NCBI GenBank assembly: GCA_027946555.1
Contig: JAPEVC010000004.1
Location: 124,001-188,000, forward strand
Reading direction: 5' to 3'
Length of the DNA: 64,000 bases
From: Gnomoniopsis sp. IMI 355080
Taxonomy: Eukaryota > Ascomycota > Sordariomycetes > Diaporthales > Gnomoniaceae
In this document: one piece after another, positions 1 through 9,938 of the stretch
How positions within the stretch are numbered: the stretch's first letter is position 1
How the letters are laid out: each line of letters opens with the position of its first letter
Program-made: the position numbers and the translations under genes
The notes under the pieces: generated by a model
Database searches by the model: none
What the model saw: only the letters and a program-made list of their open reading frames with translations
What the model was told of the DNA's origin: nothing

Positions 1-345
1 GCTTTGAAGGTAGCGAGCGAGGCTGGGATCTCGAAGTGGTCTTCATGATTGAATTCTGGTTGACAAGGTCGCTGATAGGTTCTTTGATCAAACTTTTGGT
101 TTGAGAATGCCCGACAGAACCTTATTACTGTAGACTACTCACTGTACACCAGAGACTTGAGACAAGCGGAAGAAGAATGAAACCAACGCCGCGGATATCA
201 TTGCCTCAGAAGGTGAGGTGCTCTATGCTCATACAGTCATTCAAAACATGTCTTTTGCCCCAGCTTGATCCCATTTTCCTGCTTGCCATCCAGAACCGAA
301 CGCCAAGTCGAAAGAAGCACAAAATATGTGAGTCATGAGTTACCA
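1..345. other. Intergenic, no gene seen
   Basis: Left end of the window, 3' of the J-domain gene. Open frames are short and lack family resemblance. It presumably holds the 3' UTR of the J-domain gene and the flank of a gene outside the window. Confidence 0.5.
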
Positions 346-1378
346 TCAACGCTTCGACCTCTTACTGGCCTTGGGCGCCGCCTCTTCGCTCGCCTTCTTC
401 TTGCCGGACCCCAGCCTGGCAGCAGCAGCCTGGAAGGCTGCCTCGTCCGGCTCGTCCTCCATTACCTGCTTGCCCTTCTTTGACTTCTTCGAGCTTGCGC
501 CCGCGCCATACTTCTCGGCCAGCTGGTCCAAGAACGCATCACCGCGTTCTTTTTGCCGACCCGTAATGAGCGCTGCCAGCGCGTCCTCGCCGTTCGACTT
601 GGCCTTCCCCTTCGCTTTGGTCTTGCCTTTCTTGTTGTCACCAAACAGCTTGTCATGAACCCCAAGTTCCTTTGCATATTCCTCCGCCTCACCCGCCTCA
701 CCCCTAGCCTCTGCTACCCTTGCCTTACGCTTTGCCGCACTCTCGCCCGTGTACTTCTTGAACGCCTTCACGTCGCCACTCTCAATAGCAGCGTCGATGA
801 TCCCGCGAAACCGGTCGTCATCTTCCAGCACGTTACTGAGAATAACAGTCTCGTATACGGCGTCCATGTCGCCCTTGTATTTCTCGTACGCCACCAGGAG
901 GTCGTCTTTCTCCTCGTCGCTGCCCTTGTACTTGGCGGCGAACTTGTTGATGGCGTCAGTGCTAATGGCGTCGGCGTAGGCTTCGCGGTAGTATTCGGTC
1001 CAGTTGAAGCCCTCGCTGTCAACGAGCGAGTCGGATGTGCTGCCTGTGGTGTCGTAGCGCTTGCGCCGGGTAGGGTCTGAGAGGATTGCGTTGGCGAGCG
1101 CGATGCGCTGGAAGGTGGTGTGGGCTTCGGCTTTTTGGGACTCGGGAACTTTGTCTATGAAGAAAGAAGATATGTGTCAGTCACATTGTCGTAGCGAAAT
1201 GCAGTCTATCATTAGCTTAGAGCTGCGCTGGATGAGCTGTACCTGGATGGTGCTTCAGCGCGGCCTTGCGGTACGCCTGTTTGACTTGGTCCGGCGTCGC
1301 ACTGCGTTCGAGCCCGAGGACCTCGTATGGATCAATGACTGGAGGCTCGGACTCCATGTGGTCTTCAATGTCGGACAT
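346..1378 (-). CDS. J-domain protein, DNAJC9-like
   Basis: Two exons, 1378-1243 and 1154-346, give 314 residues. The J domain covers about residues 16-82, beginning DPYEVLGL. The diagnostic HPD tripeptide (residues 44-46) is rebuilt across the intron: exon 1 ends in HHP plus one base, and exon 2 supplies the rest of Asp. Without splicing the frame stops soon after HHP. A helical region follows (YREAYADAI, then acidic DDDRF), with a Lys-rich tail ending KASKRSKR that looks like a nuclear signal. This order matches the DNAJC9 family, which recruits Hsp70 and in animals also chaperones histone H3-H4; that second role is inferred here. The start is the ATG at 1378, since a longer frame lacks an ATG in good context. 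Divergent from the deaminase gene, 263 bases away. Confidence 0.9.
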
Positions 1379-1641
1379 ATTGAACTTCTGTGTGGACGAG
1401 GGATGTGTCCAAATGCGCTTCAGAAATACCAAGTTGAGAGGCAGTTTGGGGTGGAGGACGCGACTCGAGAGACGCGTCGATTCTAAAGGGTCCTAGGTCG
1501 GTGCCGTTCCCGGCAACAGGGATCAGGGCGTACAGCACCTAACTACCTACGTTGAAGCCCCACACTCAACGTCAACTTTCAAGGGTGCTTTATTGTAACA
1601 TTTGCAAGATACTTTTCTTTACTTTCTTTCAGACTCTTAAA

Positions 1642-2151
1642 ATGGGTGACATAAATACCAACGATCATCGTTCCTACATGAAGCGCGCCCTCAGTCTCGC
1701 CAGGAAATCTCCACCTAAACCGACGAATTACTGCGTCGGCGCCGTGATAGTAAATCAATCCACCAACACAATTTTGGCTGACGGCTACACTCTCGAGTTG
1801 GAAGGCAACACACACGCAGAGCAGTGTTGTCTCATGAAGCTATCCGAAAAGTATCAAGTCCCAGAAGAGCAGCTCAAGGATGTTCTGCCTCGGAATCTCG
1901 CGCTCTACACCACAGTCGAACCCTGTTCAAAACGATTGAGCGGGAATCAGCCCTGTGCGGAGAGAATCTTGCGTCTTGCCGGGACCATCGATGTGGTGTA
2001 CGTGGGTGTCATGGAGCCCAAGAAGTTCGTGGAGGAAAACACCGGCCGGGATGCGCTGGAGAAGGCCGGTGTGAGATTCGAGCACGTGAGTGGCATGGAG
2101 GAAGAGATACTACGAGTGGCAAAGTCTGGGCATATCACTTCAGAGGAGTGA
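1642..2151 (+). CDS. Zinc-dependent CMP/riboflavin-type deaminase
   Basis: Single exon, 169 residues. It has the cytidine/deoxycytidylate deaminase fold signature: zinc ligand and catalytic Glu in HAE (His58, Glu60), and a PC...C motif with Cys95 and Cys105. Nine residues between the two cysteines is close to the eight of riboflavin-pathway deaminases and unlike the two of CMP, dCMP or tRNA deaminases. The likely reaction is hydrolytic deamination of a pyrimidine intermediate in riboflavin synthesis (the DRAP deaminase step, the deaminase part of yeast Rib2), but I cannot exclude a different nucleobase substrate. No fused pseudouridine-synthase or reductase domain is present. The ATG at 1642 is preferred because upstream in-frame codons are not ATG and a pyrimidine-rich leader precedes it. 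Confidence 0.82.
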   Translation: MGDINTNDHRSYMKRALSLARKSPPKPTNYCVGAVIVNQSTNTILADGYTLELEGNTHAEQCCLMKLSEKYQVPEEQLKDVLPRNLALYTTVEPCSKRLSGNQPCAERILRLAGTIDVVYVGVMEPKKFVEENTGRDALEKAGVRFEHVSGMEEEILRVAKSGHITSEE

Positions 2152-3108
2152 GTTCTAGACATCGGGTGTGAACGCCTTGTGTTCACCTCGAGAACAGGGG
2201 CGTTTACAGGACGTGGACCATCCTAAGTTGAACAGAGATGTGTCTGTGCAACCGTCAACGAGGCCTGCATGATCCAACGATTCAAGCGCCTCACCGAGGA
2301 TGCTTGCTGGTGGTCAAACAAGGTCGCCCTAGGAGACTGATCACGGAAGAAGAACAAAACATCCCTTCTGACTTCATCGTACCAGCGATCCCAATGAAAA
2401 GGATCACATTTCCAGGGAACCAGGTTCTACGGATATATGAAGAGCTGTGGACGAATGAATGGGCAAACATATAGGCATCTGGAAGACACAGCCATGAAGT
2501 CATGCAATCGGCTGAAGGCATTTGACTTTCCAACACCGTGATGACAGGACGCAAGAGAATTATTGCTCCCAAAACCCAATCTTTTACGTCCCAATCATTT
2601 GCGTCCCATGACCATCGAAACTCGCTGGATAGTGGCTTCACTTGACCCCCAGGTTTACGGGTATTCATTTTGCCCCGAAATCGAAGGCCTCTTTCCATGC
2701 TTGTGCAAAGGTCTTGTGGGCATACTTGGAGATTGGGAGGCCATGATCTCGACGGAATACAAGTGCAGTCATGCACTGCTATCCTTATACATGTCGATAA
2801 AATAAACAATCATAATGCTGCACAATTTATGGAACACTGTTCGGGTTCATTACATTGTCGCATCACATGATGATTGATTTGAAGCAGTCTTCCTCGTCTC
2901 AACCGCAAAGCTTTTGGTCGGGTATTCCAGAATCGATGACGCCTCAGTGACAGCTTGCCGTGCCGTACACTGCTGCATCCGATTACTATATGTGATTTGA
3001 CTCTTGCGCGGTTTTGATTTTGGAATGGAAAATACATACTGCCATACTAGCCCGAACAAGTCCCGCCCCCCCCCCCCGGTGGCCAACTTGCCTCCTCTCG
3101 TTGCTACG
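2152..3108. other. Intergenic, no convincing gene
   Basis: Several overlapping open frames on both strands (2238-2474 +, 2291-2809 -, 2563-2805 +) show no family motif, signal peptide or splice-linked partner. A run of 12 C lies at 3066-3077, just 3' of the small membrane-protein gene. I see nothing else. Confidence 0.4.
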
Positions 3109-3580
3109 TCACTCAACTCCAAGTACAGTGTCCAATGAGATAATCAACACCGTCAACATCATCGCAAGATCAGACGCCGCATTCTTACCTTCCCCGACAG
3201 TTCGATGTAAGACTCCGCCAAACATGAACAGTGCACACAAGCTGGCCGCAACTGCGCGGGTGGGCGGGTACATCAGCCCCGCAGCGAAGACAAGGTCGCC
3301 AAAGGGAATGAGACGCGTGGAAGCATTATCCGGGGCGCGATCTAGTTGGTAGTCATAGAACTAATAATTGGCAAGTTAGTTTGGGGCGGTGAGAAGTTTT
3401 GGCTTGTTTTAGTCTTTCTTTTGCCCGTTGAGGCGAGCGGGGAGGGGGAAGAGAAAGCTTCTTGTAAATGAGAGGACGAACCGTAGGCGTATAACGCCCA
3501 TGCGTCAGGCGTGAGAAGCTTCCGTATAGAAGGAGAGTCACCATGATGACCAGGGCGAGTGATCCTATCCAAGACGCCAT
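3109..3580 (-). CDS. Small multi-pass membrane protein, unknown
   Basis: Two exons, 3580-3482 and 3360-3109, give 116 residues. The intron (3481-3361) has donor GTTCGT, a CTAAC branch site and acceptor TTAG, and the join keeps frame (RYTPT then FYDYQ). Hydrophobic stretches sit at about residues 6-20, 53-63, 70-84 and 99-113, so three to four membrane spans are likely. A canonical GTAAGA donor lies in exon 2 after VGEG, so the 3' end could be spliced differently, but reading through gives a coherent last span ending LDTVLGVE. No known family recognised. The size and layout suggest a small organelle membrane protein of the DoxX-like or DUF type, as inference only. Confidence 0.6.
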
Positions 3581-4685
3581 GTTGGGGGCTTAGCTCCTTT
3601 CTCGCTCTGGTGAGATGGAGTCAGTGAGAAGGGAAGGGGTGGTGTTTCAAGGCTGGCGACGCTGAGCAGCCCGAGCTGGCCGCGGCCAGCTGCGTGAAGT
3701 ATCAGCCACAATGAGAATCTGATGTCGAGGTTAAACCCGATAATCTGAGGTGAGATTGTGTCGAACAACGTCTTGTCAACCAACGATGGAAATGTCAAGG
3801 GAGTTGTGAGAGTTCAAGTGTGGCTTTGGGGTGGGCCTGTTAAACGCGGGTGTCATAAGCCTGTTGGTGCTGAGCATGGGTACGACCGTTGGCCCCACAA
3901 AGACCGAGTCCCTGGTGAGCCACATACAATACTCCAGTTTCTGGCAAGAATGAATCCTTGATTTGAGAGATGTCGCTTTTTTTCAGAAACCAGCCACCGA
4001 TATCGTTATCACCTCATATTTCAAGGACTTTCGAGATACTTCGTTTGGTTGTGATAAGCCTCCCAGTTGCAAGGGACCGACGGAAGCGAGAACCTGAGAA
4101 CCGAGTTTTCTTTGAGAAAACAATCTTGTCAAGGTGCCAAAAGCACAGTAGAATAGCTCTTCAAGTTATACTTGTTGAAGAAAATACTGCTGATGTATAG
4201 GTACCTACTTATGGCGCGGATTAAGCGACGAGGACTAGCCCATTGGCTTCGGATCCCCATACTCGTCTTCAACTGTCAGGTCTCAGGATATAAGCGCAAG
4301 ATGGAAAGACCCGAAAGTTAAATCAGCGCTTCTTTTCTGGCATCGATAGTGTCTTCTCAAGACGTATCTTTGCTACCGTAAAGGGCTTCCATGCAATTTT
4401 AGACGGCCTGGCCCTGGTCGAGGCCGCTTGGCGTCAGCTGCATCGCACTCGGGTGAAGGAGAGGGGTGGGGGCCATAAGACGGGCTGGCCTGCAATGACC
4501 TGCATCTTCATATTATTCACTGTGGTCCCCGGACTGTAGCTTCTTGGAACTCTTGTATTTTGGAGAGTAGAGTTTCGTGAGGAACCCTCAAGCCACAGCC
4601 TGAGTCCAGTCACACAGATTATTTCTTCGTCAACTGGTTTGAACCTCGCGACCGAGATCAAAACAAAGTATCACTCTCTTTGAGG
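3581..4685. other. Intergenic, no gene seen
   Basis: Divergent spacer between the small membrane-protein gene and the HeLo gene. The frames at 3758-3961 and 3970-4200 are short and show no family motif. It should contain both promoters; no clear TATA element was found. Confidence 0.4.
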
Positions 4686-6591
4686 ATGGATACTACTCCC
4701 TTGAGCTTCGAGCTCTTTGCAATATGCGTCAAAGGTGCGTCTTCAAGTGCGGTCCTGCATGAGAAACCATACAAGTGGGTAGTGGATTTGTTGGACGGAG
4801 AGATGTCTGGATATATGGCTGGTCTCTTTCATTGATACATTACAATTTAGTATACAAACTGCTTATAGATGCGGAACATATGCCAAAGAACAGTCTGTAC
4901 CTTCGTCTTCGCCTCCAGGTGGAACGAGATAAATTCGTGGACTGGGCCATCCTCGCAAACCTTTCAGAGGATGAGAGAACCCTTACTTCCGGTCTGCAGC
5001 TGAATTTACACAAATTAAACGGCGCACTTCAAGAAATTAGGCTGGTGCTACTTGAACTGACCAAATTGACCGAGTGGCATGACACTAGCCAGATGAATGC
5101 TCTCAACGCAGACCGAAGTCTCCACGACTCTCCAAAAGTCTCTCCTCTCAAACTCAATTCTAACCTCCAAAAGAAAGCAATCTCTTTTGCTGAAAGAACA
5201 CGAATATTTCCCCCCAAAATCAGATGGAAGATCTTTGAGAAGAAAGCGTTCGAGTTGCTATTAGCAAAACTTGCTGCTCTTAACCAAAACATGACATATT
5301 TCTTTGACCAGCGGCAGCAGGAAATTCAATTCCAAATGCAAGAGAACGCTTTCATGGGGATGATACAGGCGCATAATCAGCTTGACGATCTGATTGCTGT
5401 GATGGCCTCTCTCAAGGCGACTAGCCTGTATAGACACATCTCGGCGCACGAGCAACGACTCCTTCAGCTTGCACGTTTCAAGGCATTCCAGCTTGCCATT
5501 ACAGAGGCGGGAGATTTCTCAGAAGTCAAAATCAGAGACTATCTTGGGGACCCGCCTAGCACATACCCAAGTCGGATACGGCTTGACGAACGCGGCTACA
5601 TCGATTTGGAGGAAAACAACTTGTCAGAATACGAGCCTGTAAGAACCTGGGGTACACACGAAACTGTGCCAGTATGGGTAGAATGGAAATATTGTGAGTC
5701 CTGTCCTTGTTCGCTCCGCATGATGCTCATGGACCACTTCATAAGGACCGAGCTGACTTGAGATTAGACGAGCCTATTGGAAAGCAAAACAAACCGCCTG
5801 CCTATGTTGAAGACCGAATAGCAAAGCTTGCTACACTTCTCAGAGACAAGCAGAAGCCTGAACAGTTCAATAGCCCGAATTGTCTGGGATATATACACGA
5901 GGCAGACAGGATTCGCTTTGGTTTTGTCTTCCAAGGAGCAGGAAACTTTCCGCCTCCTCGTCTGCTTGACATGATCGCGTCGTCCTCCCGGCCCAGACCG
6001 TCATTAACGACGAGACTACAAATTGCTCGAGCTGTGGCCACTTCCATCTGGTATCTACACGCTTCAAATTGGCTTCACAAAGGTCTGAGGAGCGAAAATA
6101 TTGTCTTCCCGTTCAAGCCTCCCGCTCCACCATGTCTTACTGGCTTTGATTATACACGTCCCGCAAAGGTGACCGAAAGACCTGACAACCGCTACCATGA
6201 TCTATACCGTCACCCGTTAACACAGTTCGAATTCCCGCGGGAGGGACGGGACGGTTTCACGAAGCTGTACGATATTTACAGCCTGGGTGTTGTATTATAC
6301 GAAATAGGGATGTGGAAACCCGTGCACGTCATTCTGGGGATCGATATCACGGCAGGAATCGGACTCGCAGAGATTGAGGATACACAGAAACGGCTGCTTA
6401 GCGAAGAGTGTCTGATGAGTCTCGCGGCAGACGTCGGCGATGTCTATATGGCGACGGTGGCTAGCTGCTTGTCAGGTGATTTTGGCTTTGATAGCTTCGA
6501 CGGTCGAAATGATCAAGCGAACTATGATGCTCGACTCCAGCTGGAGTTTGGGGAAAGGGTAATTCGGAAATTGGATAGTGTTGTTGTATGA
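4686..6591 (+). CDS. HeLo-domain protein with degenerate kinase domain
   Basis: Three exons, 4686-4734, 4851-5693 and 5768-6591, give 571 residues. The N-terminus (about 1-210) has the HeLo pattern: a short hydrophobic start (PLSFELF), then YKLLIDAE and LRLQVERDKFVDWA, as in the helical bundle of HET-s and related incompatibility proteins. The first exon of 16 residues is needed to complete this pattern. From about 300 to 571 there is a kinase fold with a broken active site: the HRDLxxxN loop reads HKGLRSEN (401-408, Asp replaced by Gly) and the DFG position reads GFD (423-425). A YDIYSLGVVLYEIG helix follows. HeLo bundles can disrupt membranes when released; the pseudokinase is presumably a regulatory part. 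No NLR, prion repeat or second HeLo gene is adjacent. Confidence 0.82.
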
Positions 6592-6823
6592 TAGGATGCA
6601 GACGACGCTCTGAATGTATACCTATATGTACGACCTACTTAGATTCCAGGGCTGTAAGAATGCAATGACCTCAACGGTGGACGAGTTGCATCAATGTGCA
6701 GATAGAGAACATGCCCGTGCAAGTAATACCGTGTATAGATCGTCTAATCAATAAGTACCGGGAAAATTGAGAGATTCAAGAGTGGTGTCTTCCCAAGCCT
6801 GTCAATACATCACATTCACCTGA

Positions 6824-6843
6824 CTACCTAGGTACCTAGGTAA
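6824..6843. repeat. Palindromic TACCTAGGTA-type tract
   Basis: CTACCTAGGTACCTAGGTAA, self-complementary in parts. One of about ten such tracts, all in spacers. Confidence 0.6.
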
Positions 6844-7462
6844 TGTTGAATTGCGATGATAGGGATAATAAATGCTCTATTAGTCAAGCTTCCGCTCAGA
6901 GCATACCCAAAGTGACCCCTTTAGGTCGACCTCAAGGCATAGGCGCATTAGGTGAAGGGATGCCCTCGCAATTACGAGGACGGACGTCTGCGCCAGCTAC
7001 TCCCTATGAGTCTGTACGTACTTGGCTGCTAATTACTTGGGCTTTTAGCAGCAAGGCCGTGATGGTAGAGTGCATGTGTACAGGCCAAGGTCTACGAGTT
7101 CAGAAGCTGCAGAAATGAACTTGCCGGCACGAGGTGACCGAGATTGGAAAACGACCGGCGCGATTTCGATGAATGAATTGGCGTACCTGGAAGAATGTTC
7201 TTTGGAGATGCGCATTCTTCCGTCGGGTATTTTTCCATCAATCATCAGCCAGGATCGCCTTGCAGGCCACCCCCACTACGACCCCTCATCGCCTGCTCCC
7301 TGCAAGGAAGCCCGCCATTCAACGACGATGCCCTCTTCACACAAGCGCAAGTTAGGGCGTGCGAGGACAAGCATTGGTGACAGTTTGCGGCACACGCGTC
7401 GGATACTGCAACTTGGCGGGCGACTGTAGGCCGGGACACTTAACCGGATGGTAGTTTGTGTT

Positions 7463-7470
7463 TATATAAA
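7463..7470 (+). promoter_or_regulatory. TATA-like element
   Basis: TATATAAA about 145 bases before the start codon of the L-fuconate dehydratase gene, followed by a pyrimidine-rich leader (CCTCTCCCCACC) typical of well-expressed fungal genes. Confidence 0.4.
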
Positions 7471-7611
7471 TGTCCTCCTGTTCCCTCTGTGAGAGTGGTG
7501 TATCCTACTATATACCCTCGTCTACTCTGCAACTCACGTGTTGGTGTCTGGTTCTTGTCCTCTCCCCACCTTACCTCACATCCTCTTATAAGACCCGTTC
7601 GCAACGTAGAC

Positions 7612-8976
7612 ATGGCCTCCGCCGACCTCACTATCACGGGGTGGACCACACGCGATGTGCGCTTCCCCACCTCCCTTGACAAGACCGGCAGCGATGCCAT
7701 GAATGCTGCGGGTGACTACTCGTCCGCCTACTGCATCTTGTCCACGTCTGATTCAGCTTTAACCGGCCATGGCATGACCTTCACAATCGGTCGCGGCAAC
7801 GACATCGTCTGCGCAGCCATCGACCATGTGGCCGACCGCATCAAGGGGCGCAAGCTGTCCGATCTGGTCGGCACCAATTGGGGCAAGACATGGCGGCACC
7901 TGGTCAACGACTCGCAGTTGCGCTGGATCGGACCCGAAAAGGGTGTGATCCACCTCGCTCTTGGCGCTGTGGTCAACGCCATCTGGGACCTCTGGGCGAA
8001 GGTGTTGGGCAAGCCTGTGTGGCGGATTGTGGCCGAGATGACGCCCGAGGAGTTCGTTGCGTGTATCGATTTCCGCTACATCACGGACGCGATTACGCCT
8101 GAGGAGGCCGTCGCGCTGCTCAAGGAGAGCGAGACGGGTAAGGCCCAGCGCATCAAGGACGCAGAGAATAGCCGTGCCGTGCCGGCGTACACGACGTCCG
8201 CGGGCTGGCTAGGTTATGGCGAGGACAAGATGCGTGGGTTGCTGCGCGAGACGCTGTCCAAGGGGTACAAGCACTTCAAGCTCAAGGTGGGCGGGAGTGT
8301 GGAGCAGGACCGGACGCGGCTGGGAATTGCACGGGAGATTATCGGCTACGACCAGGGCAACGTGCTCATGGTGGATGCGAACCAGGTGTGGAGTGTGCCG
8401 GAGGCGATTGAGTATATGGAGAAGCTCAAGGAATTCAAGCCGTGGTTCATTGAGGAGCCGACAAGCCCGGACGATATCCTCGGCCACAAGGCGATCCGCG
8501 ATGCGCTGAAGCCGTACGGCATCGGCGTGGCTACGGGTGAGATGTGCCAGAACCGGGTAGTGTTCAAGCAGCTGCTCATGAGCGGGGCGATTGATGTTTG
8601 TCAGATCGATGCGTGTCGGATGGGAGGTGTCAATGAGGTGCTGGCGGTATTGCTGATGGCGAAGAAGTATGGCGTCCCCATCGTGCCGCACTCGGGTGGT
8701 GTTGGACTGCCTGAGTATACGCAACACCTGAGCACGATCGACTACGTGGTAGTGAGCGGCAAGTTGAGTGTGCTCGAGTACGTGGATCACTTGCACGAGC
8801 ACTTCTTGCACCCGAGTGTCATCAAGGATGGGTACTACCAAACGCCGCAGGAGGCGGGCTACAGTGTGGAGATGAAGGCAGAGAGCATGGACCGGTTTAC
8901 CTTCCCTGGCGAGGATGGGGTCAGCTGGTGGAAGAGTGAGGAGGCGAAGCCTATTCTGGAGGGGATCAAGATCTAA
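7612..8976 (+). CDS. L-fuconate dehydratase (enolase superfamily)
   Basis: Single exon, 454 residues, the usual length for FucD/ENOSF1 proteins. It should dehydrate L-fuconate to 2-keto-3-deoxy-L-fuconate in sugar-acid breakdown. The enolase-superfamily barrel is complete: FKLKVG (Lys223 and Lys225, proton abstraction), VDANQ (Asp255), IEEP (Glu281-282) and GEM (Glu310) as Mg ligands, QIDACR (Asp333), and VPHSGG (His360) as the opposing acid/base. The N-terminal capping domain begins with DVRFPTS. The ATG at 7612 follows a pyrimidine-rich leader and starts the conserved region. The gene is GC-rich and intronless, unlike most neighbours. The erythronate-dehydrogenase-like gene at 59-60 kb is a possible functional relative but is not linked. 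Confidence 0.93.
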   Translation: MASADLTITGWTTRDVRFPTSLDKTGSDAMNAAGDYSSAYCILSTSDSALTGHGMTFTIGRGNDIVCAAIDHVADRIKGRKLSDLVGTNWGKTWRHLVNDSQLRWIGPEKGVIHLALGAVVNAIWDLWAKVLGKPVWRIVAEMTPEEFVACIDFRYITDAITPEEAVALLKESETGKAQRIKDAENSRAVPAYTTSAGWLGYGEDKMRGLLRETLSKGYKHFKLKVGGSVEQDRTRLGIAREIIGYDQGNVLMVDANQVWSVPEAIEYMEKLKEFKPWFIEEPTSPDDILGHKAIRDALKPYGIGVATGEMCQNRVVFKQLLMSGAIDVCQIDACRMGGVNEVLAVLLMAKKYGVPIVPHSGGVGLPEYTQHLSTIDYVVVSGKLSVLEYVDHLHEHFLHPSVIKDGYYQTPQEAGYSVEMKAESMDRFTFPGEDGVSWWKSEEAKPILEGIKI

Positions 8977-9053
8977 TGAGGTTATTGCTCCCACTATAGG
9001 CTTCAAAGGGGTTGAAATATGGGGGTCAAGTTGAGAAGAGGTCTGACTTGTCC

Positions 9054-9076
9054 GCAGGGCAACGATGGCATCCTGT
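9054..9076. repeat. Hairpin repeat, copy 1
   Basis: Stem GCAGG/CCTGT (outermost pair G-T) closes a 13-base loop, GCAACGATGGCAT. Identical to copy 2. The flank to the right (GGTGG...AGCTATCCC) weakly resembles that of copy 3, suggesting degenerate longer repeats. Role unknown. Confidence 0.7.
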
Positions 9077-9201
9077 ATGGCTGGTCGGTGGTCATAGCTA
9101 TCCCACCCACGTCTTGTGTGCTCTGCTGCTGAATACGGTCGAGCCAAGATTCGTGCACGGTGAGATGGGAGATTGGGGCTCCGGTGAAACAATCCCGGTG
9201 C

Positions 9202-9224
9202 GCAGGGCAACGATGGCATCCTGT
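9202..9224. repeat. Hairpin repeat, copy 2
   Basis: Identical in all 23 bases to copy 1, 148 bases downstream of it. The spacing is not a multiple of three, which argues against a coding repeat. Confidence 0.7.
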
Positions 9225-9330
9225 ACGACCTCATTCAGTTTGTTAGGCGGTGATGATGAGGCCCGTCCCGATGGCAACAAGACAATGTTCTGTCCCATCA
9301 GTGGGGGTTTGGCGGCAAGCTTGCCATTCC

Positions 9331-9353
9331 GCGAGGCAACGATGGCATCTCGT
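9331..9353. repeat. Hairpin repeat, copy 3 with swapped stem
   Basis: The same 13-base loop, but the stem is GCGAG/CTCGT. Two stem positions changed and both partners changed with them, so pairing is preserved (A-T to G-C and G-C to A-T), while the outer G-T pair is kept. Confidence 0.7.
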
Positions 9354-9938
9354 ATAGTCAGTCAACCTTTGGTGGCTACTATCCCCGGCAGATGTGTCTG
9401 GATGTGCACTCAGGAGGTAGAAATAAAATTCAGTGTCTAAGTATCGTGTCAGAGATGGGAGTTGATTGCTTGCAAGTCATTATTGAGTAACGGTCGTCTT
9501 TGCGGGGGCCAATTGATCGGCCGGGTCTAGTCTGAGTAGGCTTTCTGCGTTGAAGCCATCTCGGGATCAAGCTGGCTGCCGAGACAAGTCTGAATTCTGA
9601 CCCGTTAGTGGGGCCGTAGTGCGAGCCCGAGCAACACAGACCTTTGAACAAGTACTGAGCAATGCGCAGGGTTCCTGTGCACTCGTTCTTGCTTTCCACT
9701 TGCAGCGTGACCACGGCGAAGTCCTCATCCTGCTTACGGCTGAGAGAGCGGCCTCGACGCCAGAAGCAGTCGTGCAAGTGCCCCTAAAAGGCACGACAGG
9801 CACATTCTCGCAACATCCCGCACTTCCGCTTTCATTCGGGCGGGCCGGCCTGTGCATTCCTCCCTTCCCACCTCGGCCGAGCCATGACAACAATGAGCAG
9901 CCACATAAGCCACCTTGGTCTGAGTCTGTCGAGGCACG

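Larger units (their letters stand above)
6592..7611. other. Intergenic with promoter of next gene
   Basis: No gene is supported. It contains a palindromic CTACCTAGGTACCTAGG tract at 6824-6843 and the TATA element of the L-fuconate dehydratase gene. Frames at 6843-7118 and 7070-7429 overlap one another in different phases and look like chance. Confidence 0.4.
8977..9938. other. Intergenic with three hairpin repeats
   Basis: It holds the 3' region of the L-fuconate dehydratase gene, three copies of a 23-base hairpin element listed separately, and the promoter and leader of the Zn2Cys6 gene. An AATAAA occurs near 9421. No protein gene is supported; long frames on either strand are in different phases relative to the repeats. 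Confidence 0.5.

Noticed and set aside
2291..2809. 172-codon minus frame
   Set aside because: No family trait; other frames of similar length overlap it on the plus strand.
8209..9234. 341-codon open frame on the minus strand
   Set aside because: It lies antisense to the clearly coding L-fuconate dehydratase and owes its length to the GC-rich codon pattern of that gene.
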